Positions 20,119 through 30,289 of a stretch of 64,000 nt of DNA are shown piece after piece (position 1 is the stretch's first letter; each line of letters begins with the position of its first letter). The DNA lies in assembly GCF_040869045.1 (NCBI RefSeq), contig NC_090319.1, positions 47,960,779-48,024,778 of the forward strand, given 5' to 3'. The notes below the pieces were generated by a model. The model searched no databases. It was not told the DNA's origin and saw only the letters and a list, made by a program, of their open reading frames with translations. A program made the translations under genes and the position numbers. The DNA is from Eurosta solidaginis. Lineage: Eukaryota > Arthropoda > Insecta > Diptera > Tephritidae.

Positions 20119-20739
20119 ACATAACAAACTATTTAAAATTTATGGCTTTAATATGAATGAATTTATTAATTTATATAATCATAACGCAAACGTTCGCACA
20201 GACGCGGAAATAGAGGTAGTGCTTTAAAATATAATGAAAATATCAGAAGGCTCACAATTGCCCTACTATGCCCTATTTAAATGATTTCACACCATTATAC
20301 AACAATAATAACAACAATTCGCGTGAAAATATTGAGAACAAACGAAACGGAAATTTCGCGCATAACAAATAACACGTCAATCGCGCAAACAATTCACAAT
20401 CGGGCTGAGAGATGGAAGAGCCTGCAATAAAATTGATGAAGTAAGTGTTGTGTGTTATATAATATGTATGTTTATTTGTATATTTGTATAGTAGATAATA
20501 CGTAAATGCAGTGTGAAAGGTAGTAAAGAGTAGCCATGTAAATATGGCAAACAATTGAGCAATAATCTACAGGCCATTAAAGTAGTTGAGCATCAATGCC
20601 AAAGGCTTTAACATCTACAGACATTTGACCGACAGCGAGAGGCATTTATACCCAGTTCAGGGATTCAAATTACTAGACTACGGTTGCCCCCGGCACTGGT
20701 TTCGTGCACACTTTGAGTGAGCTGTATGCGTTTTACGCA
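20119..20739. other. Unassigned stretch
   Basis: No supported gene. The minus-strand frame 20273-20554 is rich in Phe, Leu and Tyr because of A+T bias and shows no recognisable domain. Confidence 0.4.
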
Positions 20740-21371
20740 GACATCAATATGATCCAGCGAATAAAAATTTAAAGGCTACTCTGGCTAGGCCATGTTGTGC
20801 GAATTAAAGATGACTCGCCTGACCCTTGCATATCTTGCGCAACAAATATAAAAGTCTCATATCAAATATCAACAGAAATAAGCGCTTCTATCAATCAATC
20901 ATCTATCAATAAAAACTTACATGCGCTTGCGCTGCCATCTGGCGAATGTTAGCAACTGCCGGTAATGCAGTGTTAGTTCTAATCAAATATTCACAATAGT
21001 GCCATAGTACAAATAGATTTCTTTCTGTGCTCACAATCGTGTATTTTTACCAAATTATTATAATAAAATATAGCTAGACAAAAGCACTACGACCAATAAT
21101 GCCCATAGCTCGCTAATAGCACGAGTCTCCATCTTTACAACCAAAACTTTATTTATAGTTTTGGATTCCAAATAAGAGCAAAATAGGGACCTGCAAATAA
21201 AAACAGAAATAATATATAAAATTTTTCGAATATAGAAGCAATTTTATCGGAAACCGCCTACAGAAAGCGGCCCCCAGTCCGGTGCAACGACCCTGTGTTA
21301 AACGATTCAAGCTCATTTGATGTGACCAATTGGCGCCAGTTTAGCCAACGCTTAAACGATTAAGCGTAAAT
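20740..21371 (+). pseudogene. RTE-like LINE 3' fragment, split
   Basis: Two blocks match the 3' end of the LINE at 25310-26710. Block 1 (about 20727-20815) corresponds to TACGCAGACATCA...CTAGGCCATGTT, i.e. the WLGHV region. Block 2 (about 21228-21371) corresponds to GCGGCCCCCA...GTGTGACCAATTGG...TTAAGCG. About 400 bp of unrelated A+T-rich sequence (20830-21230) separates them, presumably an insertion I cannot identify. Confidence 0.75.
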
Positions 21372-21436
21372 TAAATAAGTTAGAAAAGAAAGTTTTCGTA
21401 TGGCAGTAACACGGTAGGCTCTCAGTAAATCTTGTT

Positions 21437-21545
21437 GTGAAATGATGTATATTGGAACGATTTTCCGTAATCCCTTGTCAAATTTGGTTTCGAGACAAAC
21501 GAAAATCGACACTGATAATGGCACAACGCCGAAACCGGTTTGTCT
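21437..21545. repeat. Penelope-terminal-type repeat, folded copy
   Basis: Contains ATTGGAACGATTTTCCGT and CTTGTCAAATTTGG followed by ATGGCACAACGCCGAAACC and GGTTTGTCTCG. The same two blocks occur as inverted copies at 45769-45870 and 46520-46615 around a Penelope-like endonuclease. Here they sit almost next to each other, facing in, without the coding part. Confidence 0.65.
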
Positions 21546-21735
21546 CGAGTAAAGCTCGTTCCACCGTGCCAACTGTCCTTCCGGATTACGGAACTGCAGA
21601 AGCCATTTCAACGCTGCGTGAGCTGTCCTGACGAAGAATCGCTGGCCGCAGAAGTACTTGTGAAAATTGATAATGCACTCTACCAATGCCAACTGTCCTC
21701 TTTCCGTGTAACGCAGTAGTTCCTCTCTGGTTTGC
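21546..21735 (-). pseudogene. Gypsy-type RNase H fragment, minus strand
   Basis: The N-terminal half of the minus-strand frame 21692-21360 reads like the RNase H segment of a Ty3/gypsy polyprotein: ALVECIINFHKYFCGQRF, then AHAALKWLLQF (the family has Asp where Ala stands at the start of this motif) and NPEGQLARW. The frame then runs into the Penelope-type repeat. It lies in opposite orientation to the gypsy-type pieces that follow, so the element was rearranged. It is a dead fragment. Confidence 0.7.
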
Positions 21736-21779
21736 CAATTGATCGGCTGTAATATGCAACTATCTTCTCCTGTCCATCG

Positions 21780-22090
21780 CCAAGTTGCAGCTTAATCGCC
21801 CGGCTGCTTCAGCGAGCAATACGAAGGTAAAAACTCCATCTTTTGACGATTATGTTCCTTTCAAGGTTTTTAAACAACCGTTTGAGAAGATCACTACAGT
21901 GAACAACTAGAATGCCGAAGATAAAGTTGCTGCACTATTCGTAACATTGAAAGGACCAGCTGCAGAAATTTTACAGTCTACTCCAGAGTACGAACAGTTG
22001 TGAAGCATTGATGGCCGATGTCGAGCATAGCAAACAGATATACCGAGTTTCAAAACCGCTACCAAAAAGCAAAAGTCAGTTTTGGGTTCG
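21780..22090 (+). pseudogene. Gypsy-type gag fragment
   Basis: Plus-strand reading from about 21835 gives FDDYVPFKVF, then after a stop KVAALFVTLKGPAAEIL near 21920-21970, a pattern characteristic of gag proteins of insect LTR retroelements (the LKG-A-x-x-xL block). A further piece to about 22070 continues it in another frame. Stops and frameshifts inactivate it. A stretch of about 40 bp at 22080-22125 (GGGTTCGCGTATGTTGCTCG) is repeated with changes at 22320-22360. Confidence 0.6.
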
Positions 22091-22339
22091 CGTATGTTGC
22101 TCGCTTCATTTCCACGTCCCGTGTGCCATTTATAAAGCTCTGGATTTTTACCCTCTTGGTTTATTCTACGGGTGCGTCCGCATTTGCTAGATGGGCCAAC
22201 TTTTCGACAACCGACGAACACTCCTGCAAAGTGGGGGCTTTGTATGCTGGTTTACTCAAAATTGAGGCAGTTTCCTAAGTCAGTAAATGGGTTACCGTTG
22301 CAGAAAATGTTAGCTTTGGGTTTGCGTGTATAGCTCGCT

Positions 22340-23210
22340 TCGTTTACACGTCCCGTATTTTATTTCCAAAGCCATGAATTTTCCATTGAGCATCGAAAAT
22401 TTAGTACTCATGTGAATGCTGATGCAATGTCACGAGGACCATGTAGTTTGGAAAGCAAACCTTTTTCAAAAGCTGAGGCTAAAGAAGACATTATAGATGT
22501 CCGGTTAATGACTATAACATGTACAGATGAATGGGACAAGGAACAGCTAATAAAGTGTCAGCTAGAAGATATAGATCTGCAAGGGCTCGAACGAAACGAA
22601 AGGCCAAATAGAGAGGAGATGTCATTAGAGGGTCCTATTGTGAAGTCATATTGGGCACAGTGGAACAGTTTACAATTGATATCCGGTTGCCTGTATCGAA
22701 TATGGGAGTGTGAGGATGGTCGATATAAGAAGAAACTGATAGCTGGTCCAAGGAAAAGGATTCCCGACGTTCTCAGCGAGCTACATAACGGTCCTAGCGG
22801 AGGTCATCTTGGAATCACGAAAAGCCTCGGGAAAATTAAGTACAGATTATATTGGGTTGGTTACCGTCAGTTGGTCACTGAGTGGATTGCCAATTGCGAG
22901 GTTTGCAGAAGAGCGAAAGGTCCAAAAACCCGAAGTCTCATGGACAGATGAAGCAATATAGCTCAGGTGCACCATTTGAAAGGATCGCTATGGTTGCCGC
23001 AGGTCCATTTCCTACTAACAACCGCGGAAACAAATATGTACTGGTTATTATGGATTATTTCAGTTAATGGCCAGAGGTATACACACTCCCAAATCAAGAA
23101 GCGGAAACAGTAGCCGAAGTGTTTACAAACGATTGGGTTGCAAGGTACGGTGTACCAATGGAGCTACATACATTATGACCAAGGGAGGAATTTTGAATCG
23201 GTTTGATTTT
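22340..23210 (+). pseudogene. Gypsy-type pol fragment: RNase H end and integrase
   Basis: The segment opens with the RNase H C-terminus (EHRKF...HVNADAMSR near 22396-22432). The 179-codon frame 22412-22951 then carries the integrase zinc-binding region: HNGPSGGHLGITKSL supplies two His and CEVCRRAK two Cys. The core begins in another frame (22882-23067) with GPFPTNNRGNKYVLVIMDYF; where the first catalytic Asp is usual the codon reads Ala. A stop at 23065, a frameshift near 23175 and loss of everything after 23210 finish it. It is an old retroelement copy with no capacity to act. Confidence 0.8.
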
Positions 23211-24095
23211 AACACGCTCTTAGTGAAGCATGTGAGTAATTAATTTGTGAAGTATAATTGTACTACTCCCAAAGTAGTCAAAATAAAGGCAATTTTGCTT
23301 TACTGAATATTGGAGATATTTGTTCGACAGTTAAGCGATTCGAACGTTAGCAGAAAGTGCATAATTATCACGAACACCCTAAAAAGCTTTACAGTAAAAA
23401 GTGAAGTTTTCTAATAGAACTTTAGTTAATAATACTCATCAGCTATCATCTCGCACTTATTAACTATGCCTATGAGCTTCATGTATTTTATCGCCTACTC
23501 CAAACAGCATTTATAACATTCGCCATATATTCTATTCTCATTAACAGTGCAACACTTCATAATGGTGACACACATAAGGCCATTATACGTTCAATGTATA
23601 TATCTCCCTTAGGTACTGACAGACCAACAGCCACATCAATTCCACGGCATTTTCTACAGCAAATGGAATGGTTTTTACTGCATGGCTAAAAGGTATGCAC
23701 CAAATGAATTTATAGATCTACATACGTAGACGCGCGCTAAAACTACGCCTATTTGCGATGCATGCATATATGTATGTGGTAAGAACACTTAAACTTATTC
23801 TCGATGTAAGTGCACTAACAACAAATAATGCTATACGCATCTATTATTTTCTATTGCACGCACATTTATTTTTGAGTTTTGTTTTTTTGGACTTTGTTCA
23901 CATGTACTCATATATAAAAAGACATATCCCTGAAGGAAACATAGGTCTACACTTATCCCAGTCGTTATGTGGGTCAAAGGGTGGAATTTTTACCAAACAA
24001 CCAAAAGGTTGAAAAACTTTAGTTATAGCTCTCGAGGAACTTATTCCATCCATCAAAGATATAATCCTTCAGCATTTTATATACATACACTAGAA
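23211..24095. other. Unassigned A+T-rich stretch
   Basis: No gene or repeat boundary could be supported. The open frame 23758-24012 starts in a GCATGCATATATGTATGTG microsatellite-like tract and shows no domain. Confidence 0.4.
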
Positions 24096-24590
24096 GACCC
24101 GACAGACGTTGTCCTGCCCTAAATTTGGCCTATCTGCATACATTTTAATAAGCTTTTTCCTTCTGACTCTGCCCTCCCCCCTCTTCACTTTTTTCTAGTC
24201 CTTTTATTCACTCCTCCCTCCGTCTTTTTCGCTTCATCTATCTCCATCTTCGTCTCATTCTATCTCTATCTCAATCTTCTTCTCTTTTCTCTTCTCTCAA
24301 TTCCTTCTCATTCTTCTGCATCCCTTATTGCCTGTCCCAGAGGGTGGTATGTATTTTATTCCAGTCCCAGTCCCAGTCCCACTCCGATTCTCAGTCCCAG
24401 TCCTAGTCCTAATCCCAGTCCAGGTCCGTCTCTGGATAATATATTACTCTATACGAAAGCACTCATCAACAGCTTTCATTTTATATCCATATTGTATAAA
24501 CACTGTCTGAACAAAATCGACCGACGCATCTCTTCAAACACCGTTGACCAACTAACACACATTTTAGCCTTTCTTTTTATATATATAGAT
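24096..24590. repeat. Dispersed pyrimidine-rich repeat, copy 1
   Basis: The block GACAGACGTTGTCCTGCCCT, followed by TCTGCATACATTTTAA and a long CT-rich tract (CTCCCTCC, CTCTCTTTTC), is repeated in the same orientation at 31235-31470 (ACAGATGTTATTCTGCCCTA, then TTTTATTCACTACTCCCCC). At 24357-24425 there is a CCAGTC hexanucleotide microsatellite of about ten degenerate units. The right edge may be TATATATATAGAT near 24588. The superfamily is unknown. Confidence 0.55.
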
Positions 24591-25138
24591 TTTTATTTTT
24601 CACACTTCACTATAATATTAAAACGAAATGCAGATTTTCGTTGCTTTTGAAAATCGGCTTAAAAATTGCACATGGAACAACTAAAGACTCTCCTGTATTA
24701 AAAAAATGTCACAGTACCTCTAAATCGCGGGCCCCTCAGGGCCCCCTCTCGGAGGGCCTGGTGATGTGCTATACTTGATATCATTCGCTATAGTATTTTT
24801 TATTGATAAGCAGGTTGTTTAATTAAACACCAAGCAATTACACGGAAGTATATACGAACTACCTGAAAATATGAGTGCCATTGCGTATACGTAACATTTT
24901 AATATTACGTAAAAAAACAAATAAAAAAATTGCAATAAAATAATATTGCGACTATAAACTGAGATATAACCTATCCTATATTTCAAGCTAGATCAAACTA
25001 CACACGGGATGCAAAACAAATTCAAAATCGGTTCAGTAGTTTAGGAGTCCATTGGTCTCAAATCAGTGACACGTGTTTTTATATATTAAGATAAATATCT
25101 CTTTTCACCAACTTATCTTTTAACTGCAAATAAAATAG
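24591..25138. other. Unassigned stretch with a GC-rich hairpin
   Basis: GGGCCCCTCAGGGCCC at 24730-24745 is a near-perfect palindrome in otherwise A+T-rich DNA. The end near 25030-25095 (CGGTTCAGTAGTTTAGGAGT, then GTGTTTTTATATATTAAGAT) reads like the 3' tail of a common insect repeat, but no matching start is seen. Confidence 0.4.
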
Positions 25139-25309
25139 GTTCTGCGGTCAAGTCCCGGTCACAGCAACAGCGAAAATTAACAAAAAAGTTTTCTCAGATT
25201 GTAGTGAGCAAACACACCGAGTGTACTATAGTGCCATGAAAAGCTTCGGAGTCGGCACAAAACATGTAGGTCCCATCTGGCCAATTTTTTGGAAAAATTA
25301 AAAGGAGCA
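25139..25309 (+). mobile_element. tRNA-derived SINE, copy split by a LINE (5' part)
   Basis: Starts inside the tRNA-like head (GGTCAAGTCCCGG corresponds to the B-box region) and runs through GTGTACTATAGTGCCATG, the GAGTCGGCACAAAACATGTA block and TCTGGCCAATTTTTTGGAAA, collinear with copy 1 at 16140-16370. It stops at TAAAAGGAGCA, where the LINE begins. The remaining tail of the SINE resumes at 26711. Confidence 0.8.
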
Positions 25310-25319
25310 GGTAAGGCGC

Positions 25320-26177
25320 ATGCAGCAGCTTCTTAGCAAAATATGGGCGGACGAATGCATGCCCGACGGTTGGAATCTAAGTGTTCTTTGCCCAGTCCAC
25401 AAGAAGGGCGATACTGCAAAATGCACCAAATATCGTGGAATCAGCCTTCTTAATATCGCATATAAGGTCCTTTCAAGTGTATTGTGCGAAAGATTGAAGC
25501 CCGCCGTGAACCGGCTGATTGGACCTTATCAGTGCGGCTTCAGACCTGGTAAATCTACCATCGACCAGATTTTCACAATGCGCCAAACCTTCGACGACTT
25601 TAGAGCCGCCTTCAACAGCACGAAAAGGAGCTGCCTATATGCCGCTATGTCTGAATTTGGTTTCCCCGCAAAACTTATACGGCTGTGCAAAATGACATTG
25701 AGCAACACCATCAGCTCAGTCAGAATTGGGAAGGACCTCTCCGAGCCGTTCGAAACTAAACGAGGTTTCAGGCCGGGTGACCCCCTATCTTGCCATTTCT
25801 TTAATTTGATGATGGAGAAAATTATACTAGCTGCAGACCTTAACCGCACTGGAACAATATATTATAAAAGCGTGCAATTACTGGCATATGCTGATGACAT
25901 TGATATCATCGGCCTAAACACCCGCACTCTTAGTTCTTCTTACTCCAAACTGGAAAAAGAAGCGGCAAAGATGGGTTTGATGGTGAATGAGGACAAAACG
26001 AAGTACCTGCTGTCATCCAGCAAAGAGTCAGCGCATACGCGCCTTGGCAACCACGCTACTGTTGGCAGCCATAATTTCGAAATAGTAAAAGACTTCGTTT
26101 ATTTGGGAACCAGCATCAACACTAGCAACAACATCAGCACTGAAATCCAGCGAGGGATCAATCTTGCCAATAAATGA
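25320..26177 (+). pseudogene. RTE-like reverse transcriptase, 5'-truncated
   Basis: The 285-codon frame reads CPVHKKGD near residue 22, YRGISLLNIAYKVLS near 37, GPYQCGFRPGKSTIDQIF near 67, DDFRAAFNST (first catalytic Asp region) near 91, RGFRPGDPLSCHFFNL near 144 and LAYADDIDIIG near 186 with the YADD box. The gap between the ...FTMRQ end of one motif and DDFRAAF is about 18 residues shorter than I expect, suggesting a small internal deletion. YLGTSINTSNNISTEI follows as in RTE-type thumb regions. A stop (TGA, 26175-26177) ends the frame; the C-terminal part continues in the next entry. Upstream reverse transcriptase and endonuclease are absent. Confidence 0.85.
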
Positions 26178-26697
26178 TACCTTGGATTACGTAGGCAATT
26201 GAAAAGTAAAGTCCTCTCTCGGCGAACGAAAATCATACTCTACAAGTCACTTATCGTACCCGCCCTGCTATATGAGGAAGAAGCATGGACCATGACAACA
26301 GAAGATGAAGCGGCTTTGGGAGAGTTAGAGAAAAAAGTTCTTCGAAAGATTTATGGACCTCTACGCGTTGGCGATGGCGAGTACCGAAGAAGATTTAATG
26401 ATGAGCTGTACGAGCTATACGCAGACATCACCATAGTCCAGTGAATTAAAACGCAGCGGCTGCGCTGGCTAGGCCATGTTATGCGAATAAAAGATGATGC
26501 TCCGGCCAAGAAAGTGTTTCTATCGGAACCCGCCTATGGAAGCAGAGGTAGATGGCGGCCCCCACTCCGTTGGAATGGCCAGGTGGAAAACGATTTAAAC
26601 TCCCTTGGTGTGACCAATTGGTGCCAGTTGGCGGAGCGAAGGAGCGACTGGCGCGCCTTGTTGAACGGCCATAACCGTTTAGACGGTTAAGCGCCAA
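26178..26697 (+). pseudogene. RTE-like LINE C-terminal region
   Basis: The same frame continues past the stop: RTKIILYKSLIVPALLY, a Glu/Trp pair in EAWTMTTEDEAALGELEKKV, LRKIYGPLRVGDGEYRRR and, beyond a second stop at 26442-26444, QRLRWLGHVMRIKDDAP near 26455-26500 and GRWRPPLRW near 26550. These are the conserved C-terminal blocks of the family, interrupted by two stops. The final TAAGCGCCAATTATG precedes the TAAG tail. Confidence 0.8.
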
Positions 26698-26710
26698 TTA
26701 TGTAAGTAAG

Positions 26711-26776
26711 TAAAAGGAGCACACGCAAATTGGAAGAAAATCTCTTCGGAGGTATTCGCGCCTTATATTTATTTTA
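26711..26776 (+). mobile_element. tRNA-derived SINE, 3' part after the LINE
   Basis: Begins with the second copy of TAAAAGGAGCA and continues CACGCAAATTGGAAGA, CTCTTCGGAGGTATTCGCGC, CTTATATTTATTTT, the tail of the SINE family. Confidence 0.8.
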
Positions 26777-26959
26777 ATTTTATTTATAACAATTATGAGG
26801 CGGAATATAAGTTTATCTTATCTGTAAATTGTCACCTTTATAGAAAATACCAGAATTATCATTTAGAAGACAAAAATGTTTGGTTTTGGCGTAATAGTAA
26901 AAAAATATTTTCTGGTTTAACTATTGCTTCCACAGTGAGAAGAGATGATTGGACCATAT

Positions 26960-27310
26960 ATTTGTTGTTGCTACTGTTAGCAGCAAAGCGGTATTCAAGG
27001 GGTTGATAAGCGCCATTCACAGCTTCCGCAATTCAATTGTCAACCTGTATGTATCATACGCATATAGAGCAGGGAAGGCTCTTACGATCCCAAGCTCCTA
27101 ATCGAATTATGGAATTGGGGAGAGGGATGGCCTAGAAAGTTCAACATGATCAAATTAAATCGTTCGCAAAATGTTCGGGCTAATGCCCTAATAAAGCTTG
27201 TTACCGGAACGTTCGGTTCTATATCTGAGAAAGGACCTTCAACATCTACAACACTCGCCAAAACCTTGGTGGAATGTATTTGCCGCTACAACAGCAACAA
27301 CAACAACAAG
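26960..27310 (-). repeat. Dispersed repeat with GTT microsatellite head, copy 2
   Basis: Reverse complement of the unit at 2866-3260: AACAGCAACAACAACAACAA marks the microsatellite head at 27288-27307, with GTTCGGGCTAATGCCCTAAT, TTACCGGAACGTTCGG and CAATTGTCAACCTG upstream. Frame 27198-27458 reads through it and is not a gene. Confidence 0.65.
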
Positions 27311-27769
27311 TTTATGGAATGAAAAGATGAATGTGGGTTCAGATCTCCCACCCAATTTCTTGTGGCAAAATTTTAAATGTTTGCGGGTATGTGGTAAGGC
27401 TCTTCTTAAATGTACCTTGAAATCGAATGCCTTTCTTTGTTTTCCACGTGTAGTTTAAGTTGCGTGAACTCCTTGTGTTGTGTATCTGCTTTTCGAAAGT
27501 TTACTAGCGGAAGAAACCGGAACACAATTTCTGACACGTAATCTTTATCCTCGCATCAGTCGAGCTTCACAGCTGGGCAAAACTTAAACAAAACAACAGG
27601 AGCTTTTTTCGCGTATTCTCGACTCTTTGGCAAAATATGGGGGCTATCCCCCAAAATGCTAAACGGGACATTTAACATTGTTGTGAAGCCAGTAATCACC
27701 TATGATTCTGAATACTACACAAAGAACAATAGCAACAATAGCAAGGAACAATAGCAACAATAGCAAGAC
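27311..27769. other. Unassigned stretch
   Basis: No supported gene. The word GGGACATTTAACATTGTTGTGAAGCC near 27662 resembles CTGGACATTTATTATTGTTGTGAAGCCC near 1709, hinting at another old shared repeat, too short to bound. Confidence 0.35.
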
Positions 27770-28560
27770 TAAGCAAACTGCATAAGATAGTATGTATTGC
27801 CATAACGAGTGCGATAAGAACTTCCTTTGCTGGTGCACTTAACGCTTTAGGCGGAATACCACACTTCCCTATTATAATAGAGAACGAGGCAACACCTACT
27901 TTACGAAGCCTTCAAACTATATCTGATCTAAAGAGCGGAAACATGATTGGGCTTATGAAAGTAATAAGAAAATTAATAGGAAATACCATATTGCAACTAC
28001 GTAGTGCAATGACCTTCACGCTCATAATCTCATGGAATTTCGATGTGCCCATTGTATATAAAATTCTTTGAGAAAGAGGGAATCCATATACTGGCCCTGA
28101 CTCAGAGGTCTGGTTCACAGATGGATCGCAATTTGTTGACAGGGAAACAAGAGCTGGCATCTATGGGCAGAACTTAAAGAAATCGATTCCAATGGCATGC
28201 CACCTTACTCCTTTTCAAGCAGAAACTCATGCAATAGAAGTTGGCGGAAGAGAACTTCTACCAATCAGGCTTATCCTCGAGGACTAACCCCAATATGTTA
28301 TACAGCCAACTCTGGGAGCCAGAAACAATGCTTTTTGAGAAGTGGTTCCTGGGGATGATATACACGAAGTGAATAAGCATGAAATACCTAGCCAAGCATG
28401 ATGCTAAAACAGCATTGTGTGGTCCGGAGCAGTTCTGTGGACTCAAAAAGGCACACAGTAGGGAAACCAAAAGTAACTGGGAAACAAAGCAGTTCAGAAA
28501 ACACTTGATTGAATGTCTAAGGTAAAGACAGGCCTAATAGTTTACTATCCATGTGTAGTG
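27770..28560 (+). pseudogene. LINE fragment with RNase H start
   Basis: The reading near 28107-28260 gives EVWFTDGSQFVD, AGIYGQNLKKSIP and TPFQAETHAIEVGGREL, the first part of a LINE RNase H domain with its first Asp (TDGS) and the Glu (QAE). Upstream, PHFPIIIENEATPTLRSLQ near 27860 matches the linker between reverse transcriptase and RNase H in LOA/Jockey-group LINEs. Stops and frameshifts follow. AATAATAGTAATAATAT at 28664 may be the simple-sequence 3' tail. Confidence 0.65.
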
Positions 28561-29397
28561 ACCCTTAATCCCTTCATAATATGGAGTTATAATCCTGATG
28601 ATTGAATAAAAGCCTCTACATACAGTAACAGGCTTAAAGTTCAAGCTTAATTAACTAGAGCCTAATAATAGTAATAATATATTTAAACATGAACATGATT
28701 CAATTATCTTGTTATTCTGATATTACTTATTTTGTACGATTAAAAATTTTCTATTATTTTAGTGTACTGATAGAACCCTATATTATATGTAACGTAATGA
28801 ATTTTCCTGCAAGGTTGCTTTAGTAAAATTTATCGCCACACCAAAATGCGCGCCGTTATGCGCCTGCATTATGTCCTGCATAACTGTACATTCATTGTTT
28901 TGGTATGCATGCGGTAAAATTAAGTTGCTGGTTGGTAAAATTTTTGCGTAGCTATCTAAAATATTTCGAGCTTTTCGTGCTTTTACCAGCAAAAGCTGTC
29001 ATCGGTCATGTACTTTATAGCCTCGCTCATTCAACCTTTTGACATTTTTGTCTATAGGCATATATGTATGTATGTACATACACATGTGCGCGTATGTTAG
29101 CTTACAGGTTATTGTAACAAAATATTTGGTGTTGGCTGTAAATATGCTCATACTTATGTATATCATCATGTATGGCTGTACTGTGCAAACATTTGAAGCA
29201 TTTGTATATGGGGAAACCCGCCAAACTTTGGCTTTTTGGAGAAACAATTTTTTTTGAAACATGGTAGCATGCAAATATCTTTTTGTTAGGAACATTGAGG
29301 GGTAAATTGGAGCTATAGTGCATCGCCGTTACTCGTCTTACATAATGCCTCAAAAAGATATAGTCAAAAGATCGAGCAAAATATATATAAATTGAGG
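28561..29397. other. Unassigned stretch with ATGT microsatellite
   Basis: ATATATGTATGTATGTACATACACATGTG at 29060-29090 is a short microsatellite. Open frames on both strands across it (29039-29257, 28999-29295, 29102-29353) overlap and have no domain. Nothing else identified. Confidence 0.4.
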
Positions 29398-29897
29398 TCG
29401 CAATGTTAAATATACATTTATTTCAACACTTCTGTACCGATTATTTGTACCGAAATTTTGACAAAATATGGAGATATATGCAACTATTAGTTATGTAAAA
29501 TTTGTTTGATACACGAGACCCGGTTTTGTAGATATCGGTAAAAATATAAAACCGAATAACCGCCTAATATTTTTTACTGCAAAGTTTGCAACACATTTAT
29601 TTTAACACATTTCTACCGAGTCTTTTGAAACTTTAAAACCATATAGATATGTGAACGAAGTATGTTTAGGTAAAAAAATTTAATAGCCGAGATCCGGTTT
29701 TGGAGATATTGATAAAAATATAAACCCGGAAAAACTTAAATGTTTTACTTATTTAAACACTTCTTAACCGATTGTGTTGAAATTTTAGCAGGATGTATAT
29801 ATCTATGTGTGGTGTATTTAGGTAAAATTTTTTTTATACCCGAAACCCGGTTTTAGAGATATCGGCAAACCGATAACGATAACCGTCAAATATTTCA
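29398..29897. repeat. Three degenerate tandem units of about 155-172 bp
   Basis: Each unit has an ACTTCT-ACCGA-TTTT-GAAATTTT block followed by CCCGGTTTTGTAGATATCGG / TCCGGTTTTGGAGATATTGA / CCCGGTTTTAGAGATATCGG (at 29520, 29691, 29845) and TAAAAATATAAA. Spacing is about 172 and 155 bp. The GAGATATCG wording recalls the HINE minisatellite but the units are not the same. Confidence 0.6.
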
Positions 29898-30289
29898 TAC
29901 CCGTTTGTTAATTTTTTCTCTACACCACAGCAGTATACCATCAATTGCCTCATCTTGCAATATTCATGCAAAGAAAGTTATTGATATTTGTACATGGGGC
30001 AAATATGCGAAATTTCCGACAAAAATTGGCCATCGTCAAAAAGTGTAGACATTTTTTTTTTTTTTTTTAATGTTTGTAACAAATTTGTGTTTCTTTTCTT
30101 TACTTTTAAATAAAACCTGATTAAAAAAAAAAATTTTTTTTCTACACTTTTTGAGGATTACCAATTTTTGTCGGAAATTTCGTATATTTGCCCCATGTAT
30201 AAACATCAAAAACTTTCCTTGTGTGAATATTTCAATGAGGTATACTACTGTGGTGTAGAGAAAAAAATAACAAACGTGTATGAAATGAT
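29891..30289. repeat. Long inverted repeat (about 150-160-bp arms, 90-bp loop)
   Basis: The arms are 29891-30050 and 30141-30289. TTTTCTCTACACCACAG pairs with CTGTGGTGTAGAGAAAA, CATGGGGCAAATAT with ATATTTGCCCCATG, AATTTCCGACAAAAATTGG with its exact inverse, and CAAAAAGTGTAGA with TCTACACTTTTTG. The loop begins with a T tract and ends with an A/T tract. Transcription through it would give a long hairpin RNA. No terminal duplication is evident. Frames 30036-30362 and 30168-30491 read through the arms and are not genes. Confidence 0.85.

Larger units (their letters stand above)
25310..26710 (+). mobile_element. 5'-truncated RTE-like LINE inserted in the SINE
   Basis: The insertion is flanked by an exact 11-bp duplication TAAAAGGAGCA (25299-25309 and 26711-26721), and the two SINE halves join precisely across it. 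The element lacks its 5' half, as usual for LINE insertions. The 3' untranslated region is very short and ends in a TAAG-type repeat (TGTAAGTAAG), features typical of RTE-clade LINEs. Confidence 0.85.
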
